This document shows positions 11,097-23,665 of a stretch of 64,000 nt of DNA, piece after piece (position 1 is the stretch's first letter; every line of letters starts with the position of its first letter). The stretch is from NCBI RefSeq assembly GCF_024679245.1, contig NC_090182.1, forward strand, positions 34,495,047 through 34,559,046. Direction: 5' to 3'. The notes under the pieces were generated by a model, which was not told the DNA's origin, made no database searches, and was given only the letters and a program-made list of their open reading frames with translations. A program made the position numbers and the translations under genes. The stretch comes from Pseudorasbora parva (Eukaryota; Chordata; Actinopteri; Cypriniformes; Gobionidae).

Positions 11097-13438
11097 TACC
11101 GTAATTCCTCAAATAAAGACCGGGGCCTTTATTTACCTGAACTGCCGATGGGAACCGGCTTTTATTTGAAGCAGGCTTTTATTAGGGGCAGGCCTGTATT
11201 TCATATTCCATCTGTTTGAAATATAATTGCTTTATGTAAACCGTTTTCAATTTAAAGTGATCGTTCCAGTGGACAAATATCATTGATTTTTTTAAAGCCC
11301 CACTTGGCTACTTTTGCTCTCGGGGTCCCCCTACAGTTTGGAAAAAATAATGTCCTCAACTACTGTCGTAAGCGCTGTAATCCTACAACAGGGGATGCCA
11401 TCGCGCGTGCATTTGTTGACATGACAACCCTGATAGCCCTGAACTAGTGATGCGTGGCTCGTCTCATAACCCGCGGACCCCGTATGTCTATTTAATGGTC
11501 GCGGGTGCGCGGCGGGTTGTAAAAATATATACAGTGGTGTGGTGCGGGCCAAATAACTTCATAAAAGTGGCGCTGCGGATCGGTGCAGCACTAACAGTTC
11601 CCCTGAACACTGCAAGAGGATTTCGAGTTCTTCTGGCGGCGCGTGTGAAATGTCTTCATCCCAGGTACAGTCAGTGGCATATGCTTCAGCATGTCATATG
11701 AATATAATTTCATGGCTTTTATTTTTTTCAAACGCCAAATAATCACGATGCTCACGTTTACAAGCCAGCGTCATTATAGTAGTCTATTGGTTAGCGTTTT
11801 CCAGAATCTATATGATACTTCAGTTCAATGTTTGAGTGGTAGCTCACCGTAACAAGCAGGACAGCATCGGTCGGGCACGCCTCCTCCAGCTCACGCCGAC
11901 GAGCAAACCCTGGTCACATTTTGATCCTAGTCCTGCCTTTAATCCCATCACTTTTTCGTTTCCTCTTATTGCTTTCCTCCAACAAAACATTTTCTTTCTT
12001 ATGTGTCTGTGCTGCTTCGGACATGACTATATTATCCGACGAACAAAGTTGTGCTCGCACGTCTGAATGTAAGGAAGTGTGTGTGTTGGTGGAAGTGACG
12101 TATATGCCGTAAAGCAGTCGAATTTTGTAGTTCTTTTTGTTCTCGGGTTACTACCCGAAACCCGAAGTTTAAAAGTACGATTAAAAACGATACAGACCCC
12201 ATCAGGCTATGGCAGACGTGTCATTCAACCTATTGTAAGTCGATTTATCATCACAAGAGTCTTAAAAAATATATTATGAAGGTTGAAAAGTTACCTAGTG
12301 CTGCTTTAAGAAACATTTGCAAAAATATCACCATACAACAAAATAATATGCACTTTTTGTAATTCCGCGCGCAGCTCCGCATCCGAAGATGAACGAGTTC
12401 TCAGCGAATCTAGTCTCATGACGCCTCATGACTAGCATGACGTCTCATCACACCGGCCCCCAGTTTGCACATACAAATTAGGTGCTTATAATTACTGAAT
12501 GAGCCTACAAAAGCAGAAATAAGCCATTTTAAATAAAGATCCAGGTTTGAGCAAATAAATAAATCACGACATTTGACTACCATTACGACATTTGACTACG
12601 ACATTTGACTACCATTAGACATTAAAGTTTAGTAAAATTAGGAAATATTTAAGAGATCGTTAATTTAGTGCATATTTTGTTCTCATGTCACAAGTAATAA
12701 TATCAAGCCAAGGTTTACTGAGTTTTACACAATTCTTTTGTAGTGTGGTTTTGGTGAAATGTACTAAAAAAAATATCATCACCTGTGCACGTTAGCCCAC
12801 TTCTTCTCGATGCATTGGTTTATAGAACAATTACTCTGAATCGCCCTCTGTCGTTTCAAAGAATAGCACAACGGCGAGCGCGTCAAGTATAAACGCCTCG
12901 TCCGTTTGGGGAGGAGCGCGCGCAGTCAGCGGAGGCTCGCGCCGCGAAGACAGGCGATAGTATAAATAAGGCTTGAGATGGGGCTGCGCGGAGCTGAGCT
13001 TCGAGGCTTGGGTGCGACACCCTTAAGACATAAAAGAGACGAGAGGCTAATATTAGGTGCGTCTTAATCAGCTCCCTAGTTCAGTAGCCAGGGCACCTTT
13101 TCACAGTCATTTTCACAGCCGTCGCATCTCTCATAGACTACAGTAGCCTATTTAAAATGGCACATGCATCCGTTATATTCTCAATTTAATTTACAAAGCA
13201 AGCCCTGTAAAGTTTTTAGGTTAACTATGGAAGAGACCAGGATTAGTGTGTGTCGCACTGGCATCAGACTCGCATCGGGCGCGTGGCATCAGGATGGTTT
13301 CGCATTAAATTAACGGCATTTAGGAGATTATCCACTCATTTTCCCCCGGCCTTTATTTGTTTGTGCTGACCACGCCCCCGGCCACTATCAGAGGCCCGGC
13401 GTTTAATTGACTACAGGCTTTTATTTGGAAATCCGGTA
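11097..13438. mobile_element. possible DNA element with short imperfect inverted ends
   Basis: The left edge TACCGTAATTCC, then AAATAAAGACC, pairs imperfectly with the complement of the right edge, TACCGGATTTCC, then AAATAAAAGCC. Both edges also share GGCCTTTATTT and GCTTTTATTTG words. A second repeat appears to sit inside it from about 11448 (GCGGGTGCGCGGCGGG). No coding sequence is convincing and no clear target duplication is visible. Limits and superfamily are uncertain. Confidence 0.4.
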
Positions 13439-13575
13439 TACTGTAAATGTGGTTGACGTAATAATCAGGAGGGGAGGTGAGGTGAGCGGTGACACCCTCT
13501 GCGCAGACCATTGTGAGGCCCACTCAGGGGCACTCTGAGTGGGCATAGAATCCAGTTTCCACCACGGTGGAAGTC

Positions 13576-14215
13576 TGGAAGCCTGGAAGAGCAGCTGCAG
13601 GGTGTTCAAGGCAGTCACCCAAGCCCAGCAGAGGCTTCATTGGTCAGTCAGACAAGGTGGATGGATGGGTTCCCTGCCTGGATGAATGGAAGTCATCCAG
13701 GGTGTTCAAGGCAGTCGCCCAAGCCCAGCAGAGTCTTCGCTGGTCGGTCAGACAAGGTGGATGGATGGGTCACCTGCCTAGATGAATGGAAGTCATCCAG
13801 GGTGTTCAAGGCAGTCGCCCAAGCCCAGCAGAGGCTTCACTGGTCGGTCAGACAAGGTGGATGGATGGGTCACCTGCCTGGATGGATGGAAGTCATCCAG
13901 AGTGTTCAAGGCAGTCGCCCAAGCCCAGCAGAGGCTTCACTGGGTGGTCAGACAAGGTGGATGGATGGGTCACCTGCCTGGATGAATGGAAGTCATCCAG
14001 GGTGTTCAAGGCAGTCGCCCAAGCCCAGCAGAGGTTTCACTGGTCGGTCAGACAAGGTGGATGGATGGGTCACCTGCCTGGATGGATGGAAGTCATCCAG
14101 GGTGTTCAAGGCAGTCGCCCAAGTCCAGCAGAGGCTTCACTGGCCGGTCAGACAAGGTGGATGGATGGGTCACCTGCCTGGATGAATGGAAGTCTTCCAG
14201 TGTGTTCAAGGACAT
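13576..14215. repeat. 100-bp tandem minisatellite, about 6.5 copies
   Basis: AGTCATCCAGGGTGTTCAAG recurs at 13691, 13791, 13891, 13991 and 14091, and as AGTCTTCCAG at 14191, exactly 100 bp apart. The first copy, at about 13591, is diverged. Every plus-strand frame is open across the array, because a 100-bp period rotates one stop-free unit through all frames. The resulting long frames (SRQSPKPSR- and SDKVDGW-type peptides) are therefore not evidence of a gene. Confidence 0.92.
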
Positions 14216-15380
14216 TGGTGCAGTCTCGTCAATGTCTCATCTTAGTTATGGAAAAAAATGTTGTTGACGAACATATTTTGTCTCGTCTGACCAAATTAAC
14301 ACTAGCACGCGCAAGCATCCGGCACACAGAGAGAGGAGATTGCGCTGCAGGCACATAAACACTTATAAGCACAGAAACTCTTTAGCAACCATGCCCAATG
14401 ACTTTTAGTGATAAAATAGCTTTGCCACTGAATCGCTACATTATTGCGAATTGGAAATCACTGGCTCGTAATTCTTTAGCTCCGCCCACATGGCACGCCT
14501 CCAGCCGTTTTTTTTTTCATGAATTCATTTTTACAGATAAACACCTTACCCTTGAGGGGAGGCACGACAAAAGCATTTGGCAGATCCTAAGTTGTCTTCT
14601 TACAAATGACATGGCCCATCAAATGAATTAAGGGGGATTAATGGAAAGGCAGCATTCAGAGACGCCTCTTTAAAAACTGTAATCAATGGTAAGGCTTTCT
14701 GAAAATAACTACTGTACTGTAACCATTATTTATTCATTTTTGTCCTAAAAATGTTAGATTTATAATAAAGTAGCCATAATACTATAATAATCAATAATAC
14801 TTACTGTTGGTCATATGTGTGTCATTGTAGCTGCTGTGAGAAGAAACCACCTGACTGCTACTGCCACAGACCAGGAAATTGAACAATGGCTGCAGCTTGT
14901 CGCAGACAGGGATGGAGGCCGTCGGGCAAGGGAAAAAAAATAAGATTATCTTTTACTAGTTCTGACAGACTCTTCCCTGTGACTTTGTCCCTATATAGAC
15001 CTTGGCATTCGAATGACCATGACATTAGAATGTTTTTTTTTTTTCAGACTGTCCCTGTTCCCTTTGACCCCTGCCCGTTCCCTTTTGACCAGTTAGTTAA
15101 TCAGACTGGATCACTTCAAGTTCAACAATGATTTCAATGTAGTGATAATAGTTAAATGTGTGTGTTTGTGTGTGTGTGTAGAATTCATTTTTTTCCCCTT
15201 AATTTTGTTTTTATATTTATAAATATGTATATGTATCTATGGAATTCAGTATGTATCTTAAAAGTATTTATCTTTGTTTCCCTTAATTTCTTTTTATATT
15301 TATAAATATGTATATGTATCTATGTTTGATATTTAATAAATCAATTAAGACTATATGAGTATTTTCTTTATTATAAGATA
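14216..15380. other. non-coding stretch with a local direct duplication
   Basis: No gene seen. Within it, the segments at about 15195-15236 and 15285-15325 are near-identical (TATTTATAAATATGTATATG, then TATCTATG), a recent local duplication about 90 bp apart. A short trace of the TTTTAGTC repeat lies near 14240-14300. Confidence 0.5.
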
Positions 15381-15386
15381 ATTATA

Positions 15387-15612
15387 TGTGGGCCACATCT
15401 GGTCCGGTTGTGGCCCATGCCATTTCTGAGATGTGGCCCATGCCATTTCTGAGATGTGGCCCACATCTGGTCCGGTTGTGGCCCATACCATTTCTGAGAT
15501 GTGGCCCACATCTGGTCCAGTTGTGGCAGACTTCTAGCTTCCTCGCCGTCATTCCATGCAGTATGTGGGCAAGAAGAATGTGGAACGTGTGGGCCACAAC
15601 TGGGCCAGATGT
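15387..15612. repeat. cluster of short GTGGCCCA repeats
   Basis: Words such as GATGTGGCCCACATCTGG and GTTGTGGCCCAT recur four times in about 230 bp, and their complements appear at the right side (GTGGGCCACAACTGGGCC). Long open frames on both strands here are produced by this repetition. This type of repeat is common in cyprinid genomes. Confidence 0.65.
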
Positions 15613-15619
15613 CATTTGC

Positions 15620-17289
15620 TATCTGGGTTAGGGTGCCATTTGGGACAGGGCCAAAGTGAGTAGAACACTCCAAATGCCACCTGCGATAACCCACAATTCT
15701 TTGCGTCGCCGTTAACAACCGGCATATTTTTTTTTGTATATTATATGAAAAAACGGCACCACCGCCAGATATACATGCAAGTGTAGGTGTGGTGTTTAAA
15801 TGCAAGCTTGTTTTAGTGTTTTAAGCTCTATTACTTCAAACAGATGGTAAACAGGATTACAACTGTTTTGTGCTTTTTAAATGTTTAGAACAGTACATTG
15901 CTGTCAAGACAAGAAACATTTCATTGTCATTTTCAAGTTATAAATAATTTTCATTCATATAACTGGCGTGAGAGTGCGGAACGAGGCTGAACATGTTCGC
16001 ATAGCAACGTGATACTTCCTGCCTGTGTGTCCTACAAAGGACATCTTGTTTAATTCTGATTGAGGACACTCCGTATACTGCATCCTACACAGGATGTGTC
16101 CTCCAGAGGACGCAGCCTTCGAAATTTCACGAAATGAGACACAGCTCATATCGCCATGTCCCTCCTCTACACATCTTTCTACATGATGGTGAGAGCCACA
16201 CTTTTTTTTACATAAGGCAGTAAATTAACTAAACCCACCCAACAAACTTGAACATGAACACACATAACTTTGCTTATGCAAAAACTCAACCATATTGTTT
16301 GAATAATGCATTAATCAACTCCAAACTAACAAAAAACCATAATACGGTCATTACAGTATGTTTTTACAGTTAAAAAACCTGCTAAATCTACAGCGACATT
16401 TAACAGTGAGACCCAGACTAAAATGCATGTTTTAACTGAAAGCATCTTGCACTAATTTATCTTAAAATATGTCAGTGTCATTGTTTTCTTTATCAAGATG
16501 AACACTAGTAAAATATTTTTTAAAGCACATTTATAAAAGCTACTAAAATGTTCTAACTGAAGGCCTAAATCCTGGCTTAATCTAAGCCCTCTCTGAAACC
16601 AGGCCCGAGAGCATATACCACAGTTGACTAAAATTTCATTTTACTTTTAAATTCATGACTTGTTCTGCGAACACAAGCAACAGTGGAGTATTCTATAGTA
16701 TAGCCTGTATTTATTTGAACATACAATCAGTTATGTAATCACTTTAGGGCTTTTCCCACTTGTTTAAATATTAGTGAAAAATGATTCCTTCTACATCCTA
16801 AAATTTAATGTTAAACTCCTGTCTTTACATTGTATTAATCTCTTTGTTGTTGTTGTTGGTACATTTATTACAACAGAATGATTATTGTTGCATTAGTTTG
16901 TCTATTGTATTTTCTATTGTCTATTAGTATTGTTAATAGCATCCTCGATAAATCAATCAATCATTAACTGAGTTGGATTTTAACAAGTGTTTGTAACTCT
17001 TTTCAGCATATATTCAAAGCATTTGTAGTGCATTTGAAAAGTATTTATTCATTTTTCTATGACAAATATATGAACTCCAATAGTTGTTGATGTTGTAAAG
17101 CTGATCCATTTCTTAGCTAATGAAAGGGCTGGCGCTTCAGGATATGTGAGATTTAATTCGGTGCTCAAAACATAACATACATATCATAACATGTCACAGC
17201 ATACAATGGCAAAAAAACTCAATGTCTTCAGCAGATATAAGGCTATCCTAGTGAAAAAAATATACCAACCTATACCAACATGTATTTAA
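15620..17289. other. non-coding, repeat-derived stretch
   Basis: No gene recognised. At 15955-16149 there is a GC-richer patch with paired words (CCTACACAGGATGTGTCC, then CCAGAGGACGCAG) that looks like an old repeat. Around 16570-16605 the text CTGGCTTAATCTAAGCCC is typical of a fish dispersed repeat end. Confidence 0.4.
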
Positions 17290-18054
17290 AGGCCCACTGA
17301 AGTGCTTTGAAACGCGCCGCATTATTCAATGTGTTGACGTAATTTCCCCTGAAACAGCTCCAGCTGTTAGCAGCTCCTCCCCTTTTTTGAAACAGCCAAT
17401 AGTGTTTTGTTAAAATACAGTTTGACTAGAGCGGACCTTTCTGTTTGGTAAAGCAAGTTTCCTCTAACACTGTTTCATCATAATGTCATCCATATCGCTT
17501 TGAAATGCAGCATTCTGTACAGAATTAAAATGGGTTGATATGTTTGTTGTCTGTGCCGACTCGCGCATATGATCCGCGCGCTCTCGTGTCTGTAGTCTAA
17601 ATTTAGATCAGAGCTGTTGGTGTGTGTGCACTGCATTGCGTGAAACTAACGTGAAAACAGATTTAATTCGCAAATAAATCATATTTACACTGAATCGTTT
17701 CCTATCGCATATATAGTGCGCTATGTGCCTTTCACCACGTAGAAATTAGTAAATGTGTGTTAACAACTGAACTGACTGATTTTAGCTGCAGCTTCAGCAG
17801 TGTAAGGGGCGGGCTTTAGATTCTAGAGAGCATTTTGATTGGAAAGAAGATTTGAAGAAGGTGAAGTCTGCCATGATGTTATCAAAATCTGAGATTCATT
17901 TTAACGGAAGTGAGACAGAGTAAATTTTGAATGCTTATATCTCCTAAATGCAAATTTTGTCATTGTTTTGGAACATACCAGCTTATTCATAACTTTAAGG
18001 CTAACACAGTCATACTAAAAGCTAAAAAACTTCAATTTTGATTCCAGTGGGCCT
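17290..18054. mobile_element. TTAA-flanked non-autonomous DNA element
   Basis: TTAA at 17286-17289 and 18055-18058 bracket termini AGGCCCACTGAA and, in complement, AGGCCCACTGGA. The 765-bp interior has no long coding frame. The TTAA target points to a Kolobok- or piggyBac-type mobiliser acting in trans. Confidence 0.78.
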
Positions 18055-19050
18055 TTAATGTCTATATTTAAATTCCACACTTATTTCACACAAAGTATAC
18101 AACAAATCCATTAACATATTTACTGACACATCACTTGAGCTATACTGATTATTTGGAGTACTTCTTTATCGTACAATGCACATTTCATAATATTTAGCCT
18201 AAAATGGGTTTTAATATCACTATTAGTAATGATAGTATGATCCCTGTCTGATAAAGTTTACCTAAAGTATATATGCTTGCAATAGCTTCACTTTATGTTT
18301 TCATATCAAGTATATTTTTTTGGACTTCAGCAATATTTCCGGATAACTGCATTAAGTACAAAATTAGTTGTTCCAATTTTGCAGACTTTAATTTAGAATA
18401 CCAAAAGTACAATTGCGCGGTATTGTATTAAGTACATAAATATAAATGGGTATTTGTAGTATAGCATAACATAAATGTTTTATAAATACATTTTGGTATA
18501 GGATAAAACTATTGAAACCAGATAAGTCTGTTATGAATCTGAATACATGAAACCACACACAAAAAAACAACAACTGCAACTTCTCCTGTAGAACCAAACT
18601 AACAGAATAGACAGTGGAAAGAGGTTATAATAACCAAACAAACTTACATGGGGCACCAAATTTCTCCATAATCAACATTTCCCACAAACACTCACACTGC
18701 CATTATTTGTTAATTATTTTCTGGTTCTTTTGAATAGAAATGTAACAACCATTAACCAATTGCTTTTTTTTTTTTTTTGATATTTGAGTTTTATGCATTT
18801 GGAATAACTTTAAACAGGGAAAATATTACATTTCAACATAAAACTTACCACACGGTTACACTCCCAAAGGTGCATGTGATGAATTATGAGTGGTGTCAGC
18901 TTACATTAAGCATTTTGTTATTTCACTATTTAATGTTAACTATCAGAATATGTTTTAATAATTTCATAATCTTAATGAATTTTAGATACATCCATGCTAG
19001 GAGAAAGAAATGAATGTTTTAAACCAGGCAATACAAACATTTGAATGATC
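18055..19050. other. AT-rich stretch, nothing recognised
   Basis: No gene, terminal repeats or conserved motif recognised. The short minus-strand frame at 18388-18597 has no family resemblance I can name. Confidence 0.45.
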
Positions 19051-19059
19051 ATTACAAAA

Positions 19060-19305
19060 TAAAAGTAGTTTACTCAAAAGTTAGACGCTTTATTTTTGAG
19101 ATTTTGGACGAGAAATAAATTTGCAACAAAAAAAAAATACCCCTACAGTATGCTTAATTTTCGTCATCAAAAAGTAATGTGAGCTAGACAGGTTTACACA
19201 AGATTTAACCGATGTGTGCAAGAATGATTGTAAATTCCTCGTGTTTAATTTAGGGCACGTTTTATCCGCAAAATACAACTTAAAAGTAACCTTTTAAGTG
19301 GTATA
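19060..19305 (+). repeat. left member of a distant inverted pair
   Basis: The complement of this segment matches 23445-23665 at an estimated 80% or more. Shared blocks include AGGTTACTTTTAAGT, GTGCCCT, AATTAAACA, TAGCTCACAT and AAATTAAGCATA. About 4.1 kb lies between the two. Confidence 0.75.
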
Positions 19306-19371
19306 ACAAATTCTGTCAACTGTTCATGCAGAAAGTGCTGGAAATGGTTTGGATTTGAGCTTAAACCTTAA

Positions 19372-19920
19372 AGGGTTAGTTCATCCAAAAATTAAATTTC
19401 TTTCATTAATGACTTTCTTTCAAAAATAAAATAAAAAATACGACTTTATTCTGCATTGTCTTCTCTTTCGTGTTCCTCAATAAAGAATCAAACGAACTGG
19501 CAAACTGCTAAAATCACATTGGCACAAGTGACATTGGCGATATGAATCACGAATCAATCTGCTGATTCACGACAGTTTGATTCTTTATTTGAGGTTTGAA
19601 AACAAACGCTGAAGAGAAGACAATGCTGAATAAAGTCATATTTTTAGTTATATTTGTACCAAAATTTAATGTCGACGCTTCAAAAGAGCCTAACTAACCA
19701 ACTGATGTCACATATGGACTACCTTGATGATGTTTTCATTACCTTCTGGATGTGGACAGCAAGTGGGCATACACTTACATTCAAAGGACAGAAAGGCCTC
19801 GGACTAAATCTAAAATATCTTAAACTGTGTTCCGAGGATAAACAGAGGTATTACGGGTGTGGAACGACATAGGATTGAGTCATTAATGAAAGAAATTTCA
19901 TTTTTGGGTGAACTAACCCT
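19372..19920. mobile_element. complete TTAA-flanked element of the GGGTTAGTTCACCC family
   Basis: TTAA lies at 19368-19371 and 19921-19924. The terminal inverted repeats are about 40 bp: AGGGTTAGTTCATCC on the left and, in complement, AGGGTTAGTTCACCC on the right, both followed by AAATTTCTTTCATTAATGAC-type sequence. The 549-bp element encodes nothing. It is the complete counterpart of the broken copy at 956-1250. Confidence 0.85.
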
Positions 19921-20189
19921 TTAAAGGGACAGTTCCAGGGGTTTAGCCATCTTTTGAGAAGTGAGGGGGACAGAAATGTCGTAATGCCATTTTTTGTTTT
20001 GTTTTTTTTGACTGATATAATTTATTGTATTTCTTGCGTAAGATTCGGTAATATATCAAATATGCTAAACAAAAACCACTAATATCTATAATATTTTTCT
20101 CCTATATTTTATGCCAATTTTATGATTGGTTTATGTACTACAAACACTTGTGCATTAAGTCTCCATAGATTGATGGATTGTATGCAATG

Positions 20190-20276
<87 letters not shown>
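20190..20276. repeat. (TA)n microsatellite
   Basis: An uninterrupted TA run of about 43 units. The tyrosine/isoleucine frames across it are meaningless. Confidence 0.97.
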
Positions 20277-20282
<6 letters not shown>

Positions 20283-20379
20283 GTTGGTTATGGTTATATA
20301 TATATAATGCTGCATTTATTTAATTAAAATGCAGTAAAAAACGTAATACAGTGAAATATTATTCTGATGTAAATCAGCT

Positions 20380-20900
20380 GTTCTCTATGTGAATATATAG
20401 TAAAGTGCAATTTATTCCTGTGATCAAAGCTCTAGTCATTCTCATATGAGGATTTGATGCACAACAAACATTTATCATTATCAGTGTTGAAAACTGCTGC
20501 TCATGGTGCTGCTTCATTTTTGTGGAAACCACCATACATTCAAACATTTGTGGTGAAATTAAAAAAAGAGAGAAATTAATACTTTTGTTGATCAGACATG
20601 CATTAAATTGATCACAAGTGATATTTTTTAAATGACATGAGATAATAATTGATTTAATAAATGCTGTCCATTGAACTTTCTATTCATCAAAGAATCCTGA
20701 AAAATAAAATGTATCATGGTTACCACAACATTTTTAAGCAGCATGAAAACAGCATAGTTTTCAACCCAGATAATAATCATAAATGTTTCTTAATTATGAA
20801 ATCCTCATACGAGAATGATTAGTGAAGGATCATGTGACACTGAAGACTGGAGTAATGATGATAAATTCATTTTTGATCACAGGAATAAATTTCACTACAT
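20380..20900. repeat. dispersed repeat with inverted ends
   Basis: Left-side words (CTATGTGAATATATAGT, TTTATTCCTGTGATCAAA, CATATGAGGATTT) reappear in complement at the right side (20775-20900), giving an imperfect inverted repeat around a middle that carries CATTTTTGTGGAAACCACCAT. This combination is a very common cyprinid repeat. Related sequence occurs at about 45600-45740. No coding capacity. Confidence 0.6.
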
Positions 20901-21698
20901 ATTCACATAGCAAAAAAAAAAAAAAAAAAAAACGGTTTTAATTTGCAATATTTCACAATATTACTGTTTTAACTATTTTTGATTAAACAAATGCAGCCTT
21001 GGTGAGCAGAAGATACTAAACATTAAAAAAAGCTGTCATTTACCACTCCATTATTCATATGATATACTTTATTGTCAATAAATAGCCTACATTGAGATGA
21101 CTTGAAAAACACATATAAAGCATTGTCGCAATCATCTGATTGTCGTCGTCACGTTTTATTACTCATACCGATTGTTTTCCTTCAGCTGCAGTTCCAGCGT
21201 GTATTGTACCCTGTGTATTACTTCTACAAATCTGCTTTTGGACTTTCTGTGAGAGCGCGTTCCTCATATTTAGATACGAATAAAATGACAGGTCATGCAT
21301 AGATTATTTTTTGTCTCTTAATTTAAATATTGATGTATTAACATTGGTTTCTATGTAAATATACTTGCCCATGACCTCAAGAAGCGCGCTATTAACCGAG
21401 GTTAGAGAATGCGGTTTTTAGCGTCCCTGTTAAAGGTCCTGTTCTTCGCAATCCTATCTTTCAAACTTTAGTTAGTGTGAAAGGTTGCTGTTAGAGCATA
21501 AATAATACCTGTAAAATTATAACGCTCAAAGTTCAATGCCAAGCGAGATATTTTATTTAACAGAAGTTCCCTTTCAAAGCCTACAGCAAACGGCTGATTT
21601 GGACTACACCCCTGCACTTCCTTGCAGGAATGACGTCACTAGAACAGTTTGTTTAACTACTGTTGTTTGACTAACTAGTTGTTTGACTAACCCTCCAC

Positions 21699-22366
21699 CA
21701 TAGACAGTAAAAGAAATGGACTGAGCGATCCCATTGACGTCAACAGCAAAATAATGAAGTCAACCTTAGGGGCACTCACTTCCTGATGGCTGAGAGAACT
21801 GCGCAGGCTCAGACTGAGCTTGACGACGTAGATGTGACGTGAGCCTCCTGTCTGACAGCTGTAGGTCTTCTAGTAGTTGTGGAAAGTGAAAGCTGAATCA
21901 CGTTGTTTAAATATTTTCTCCCGTTGCTTTTGGCTCACTATGGGCTTCTCCCCATTCTTCCCCCTTGACTTGATCAGACTTTATGTCTCCACGTCCCTCC
22001 GACTGCCTCATAGACAGTAAAGATTGCCTGCGAGCGTCTCCTCAGGTCTATACGGTAATTTCTCAACTGTGCGACAGAATCGCGTTGGTTATGACGCAAT
22101 CGTTAGCCTATTTTTACAAAAACAGCTTCTGCGGGGCGATAGTGTAAGATACAAGGTAATGGAGCCTTTTATGCATTGTTGTGTTTCGTTAGAAATAAAC
22201 AATGCACAAATGGAGTCTTTAAACGTCTCAGATGTAAAGTTATTCACTGTCAAAGTGACTCAAAAATGAATGGGAGTCAATGGGATGCTAACAGCAGGTG
22301 ATGGCTTGGTTAGCAATGGCAGCCCCTAGGGGTGGAACGCTTTCCGAGCGCTAGATTACCCCCTTG
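21699..22366 (+). mobile_element. hAT-like MITE insertion 1 (CATAGACAGTAAAAG end first)
   Basis: Starts CATAGACAGTAAAAG and ends GATTACCCCCTTG. Flanked by CCCTCCAC (21691-21698) and CCCTCCGC (22367-22374), an 8-bp duplication with one mismatch. It is 668 bp, non-coding, and the same family as 22434-22964 but inverted. Confidence 0.85.
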
Positions 22367-22433
22367 CCCTCCGCCCACAAGAATACGCAAAAAAGGGGGC
22401 GTGGTCTTGTCGCTCTCCCACGTGGAGAAGAGC

Positions 22434-22964
22434 CAAGGGGGTAATCTAGCACTTGGAAAGCGTTCCACCCATTGCTAACCAAGCCATCACCTGCTGTTAG
22501 CATCCCATTGACTCCCATTCATTTGTGAGTCACTTTGACAGTGAATAACTTTACATCTGAGGCGTTTAAAGACTTTGTCCATTGTTTATTTATAAAGAAA
22601 CACGAAAATGCATAAAAGGCTCCATTACCTTGTATCTTTAACCATATAGATAGGAGGAGAAGCTCAGAAGCAATCTTTTACTGTCTATGAGTCAGTCGGG
22701 GGGACGTGGAGACATAAAGTCTGATAAAGTCAAGGGGGAGGAAGAATGGGGAGAAGCCGATAGTGAGCCAAAAGCAACGGGAGAAAATATTTAAACAACG
22801 TGATTCAGATTTAACTTTCCACCACTACTAGAAGACCTACAACTGTCAGACAGGTTGCCTGCGCAGTACGCTCAGCCATCAGGAAGTGAGTGCCTCTAAT
22901 TGACCTCATTTTCCGCCCGTTGACGTCTATGGGATGGCTCTGTCCATTTCTTTTACTGTCTATG
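22434..22964 (-). mobile_element. hAT-like MITE insertion 2 (same family, inverted)
   Basis: Starts CAAGGGGGTAATC and ends CTTTTACTGTCTATG. Flanked by the exact duplication AGAAGAGC (22426-22433 and 22965-22972). It is 531 bp, shorter than insertion 1 mainly through an internal loss of about 100 bp near 22650. Together the two copies form a near-palindrome around a 60-bp centre. Confidence 0.87.
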
Positions 22965-23444
22965 AGAAGAGCACACATTGAGCGCTTGCATCTCCCCGTT
23001 ATGGTAAGAGGCGGGACCTTTCTGGGCAAAGTGCGCTAAGCTGCTGTCCAATCACAACACGGCAACCGCTGGCCCAATCAGAACTTGTTACGTATTTCTG
23101 AAGGAGGGACTTCATAGAACAAGGAAATCATCAGGCCGTTTTTAGGACAGAGAAAACAGCGGTGTACAGATAAGTAAATTGTGTAAAAAATAATGTGTTT
23201 TTTTACACGCAAAACATGAACTCATGTTATATTGCACACTGTAAACACAATCAAGGCTTCAAAAACACACGAAAAACGGGACCTTTAACTTGCCCGCCCC
23301 CGGTGCAGGTAACATCGGTTCGAATCCCGCTCGGAGCGAATCGACTATGATCGGTGAGAAGTGAGTAAAAGTAAAAGTGCGGGGGACGAAAATACATTTT
23401 ATTAAAAGTGTGGGGGACACGTACCCTCCCACTTTAAAAACCTT

Positions 23445-23665
23445 TAAAGGTTACTTTTAAGTGGTATTTTGCAGATAAATTGTGCCCTGAATTAAACATG
23501 AGGGATTTAAAATAATTCTTCCACACATGGGTGAAAGCTCGTGTAATCCTGTATAGCTCACATCATTTTCTGATGATAGAAATTAAGCATATTGTTTCCT
23601 TGTCCAGAAATCTAAAAATAAAGCACCAGATGTTTAACTTTTTAGTAAACTACTTTTTTTGTAAT
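23445..23665 (-). repeat. right member of a distant inverted pair
   Basis: Inverted partner of 19060-19305. The similarity fades outward near AATTACAAAAAAAGTAGTTT. It could be a terminal repeat of a large old element or an inverted duplication. Confidence 0.75.

Larger units (their letters stand above)
21434..23284. mobile_element. TTAA-flanked element (AGGTCCCGTTCTTC family) carrying two insertions
   Basis: TTAA lies at 21430-21433 and 23285-23288. The ends are AGGTCCTGTTCTTCGC and, in complement, AGGTCCCGTTTTTCG. An uninterrupted relative in opposite orientation lies at 60475-61082 (608 bp). Removing the two insertions at 21699-22366 and 22434-22964 with one copy of each duplication leaves about 636 bp, which matches that relative segment by segment. 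No protein is encoded. Confidence 0.88.

Noticed and set aside
13640..14358. Long repetitive protein frames of 181-190 codons
   Set aside because: They follow from a stop-free 100-bp tandem unit, are open in all frames and have no start context.
15371..15805. 144-codon minus-strand frame rich in GPHLRNGMGHN
   Set aside because: Produced by short GTGGCCCA repeats; the opposite strand is equally open.
20109..20315. Tyrosine/isoleucine-repeat proteins
   Set aside because: Translation of (TA)n. The same applies to the frames over (GATA)n at 24903-25179, (GA)n at 41390-41587 and (TA)n at 61337-61528.
23317..23345. tRNA-like box B (GGTTCGAATCCCGC)
   Set aside because: No matching box A or acceptor stem with cloverleaf potential is visible nearby. 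At most a tRNA-derived repeat fragment.
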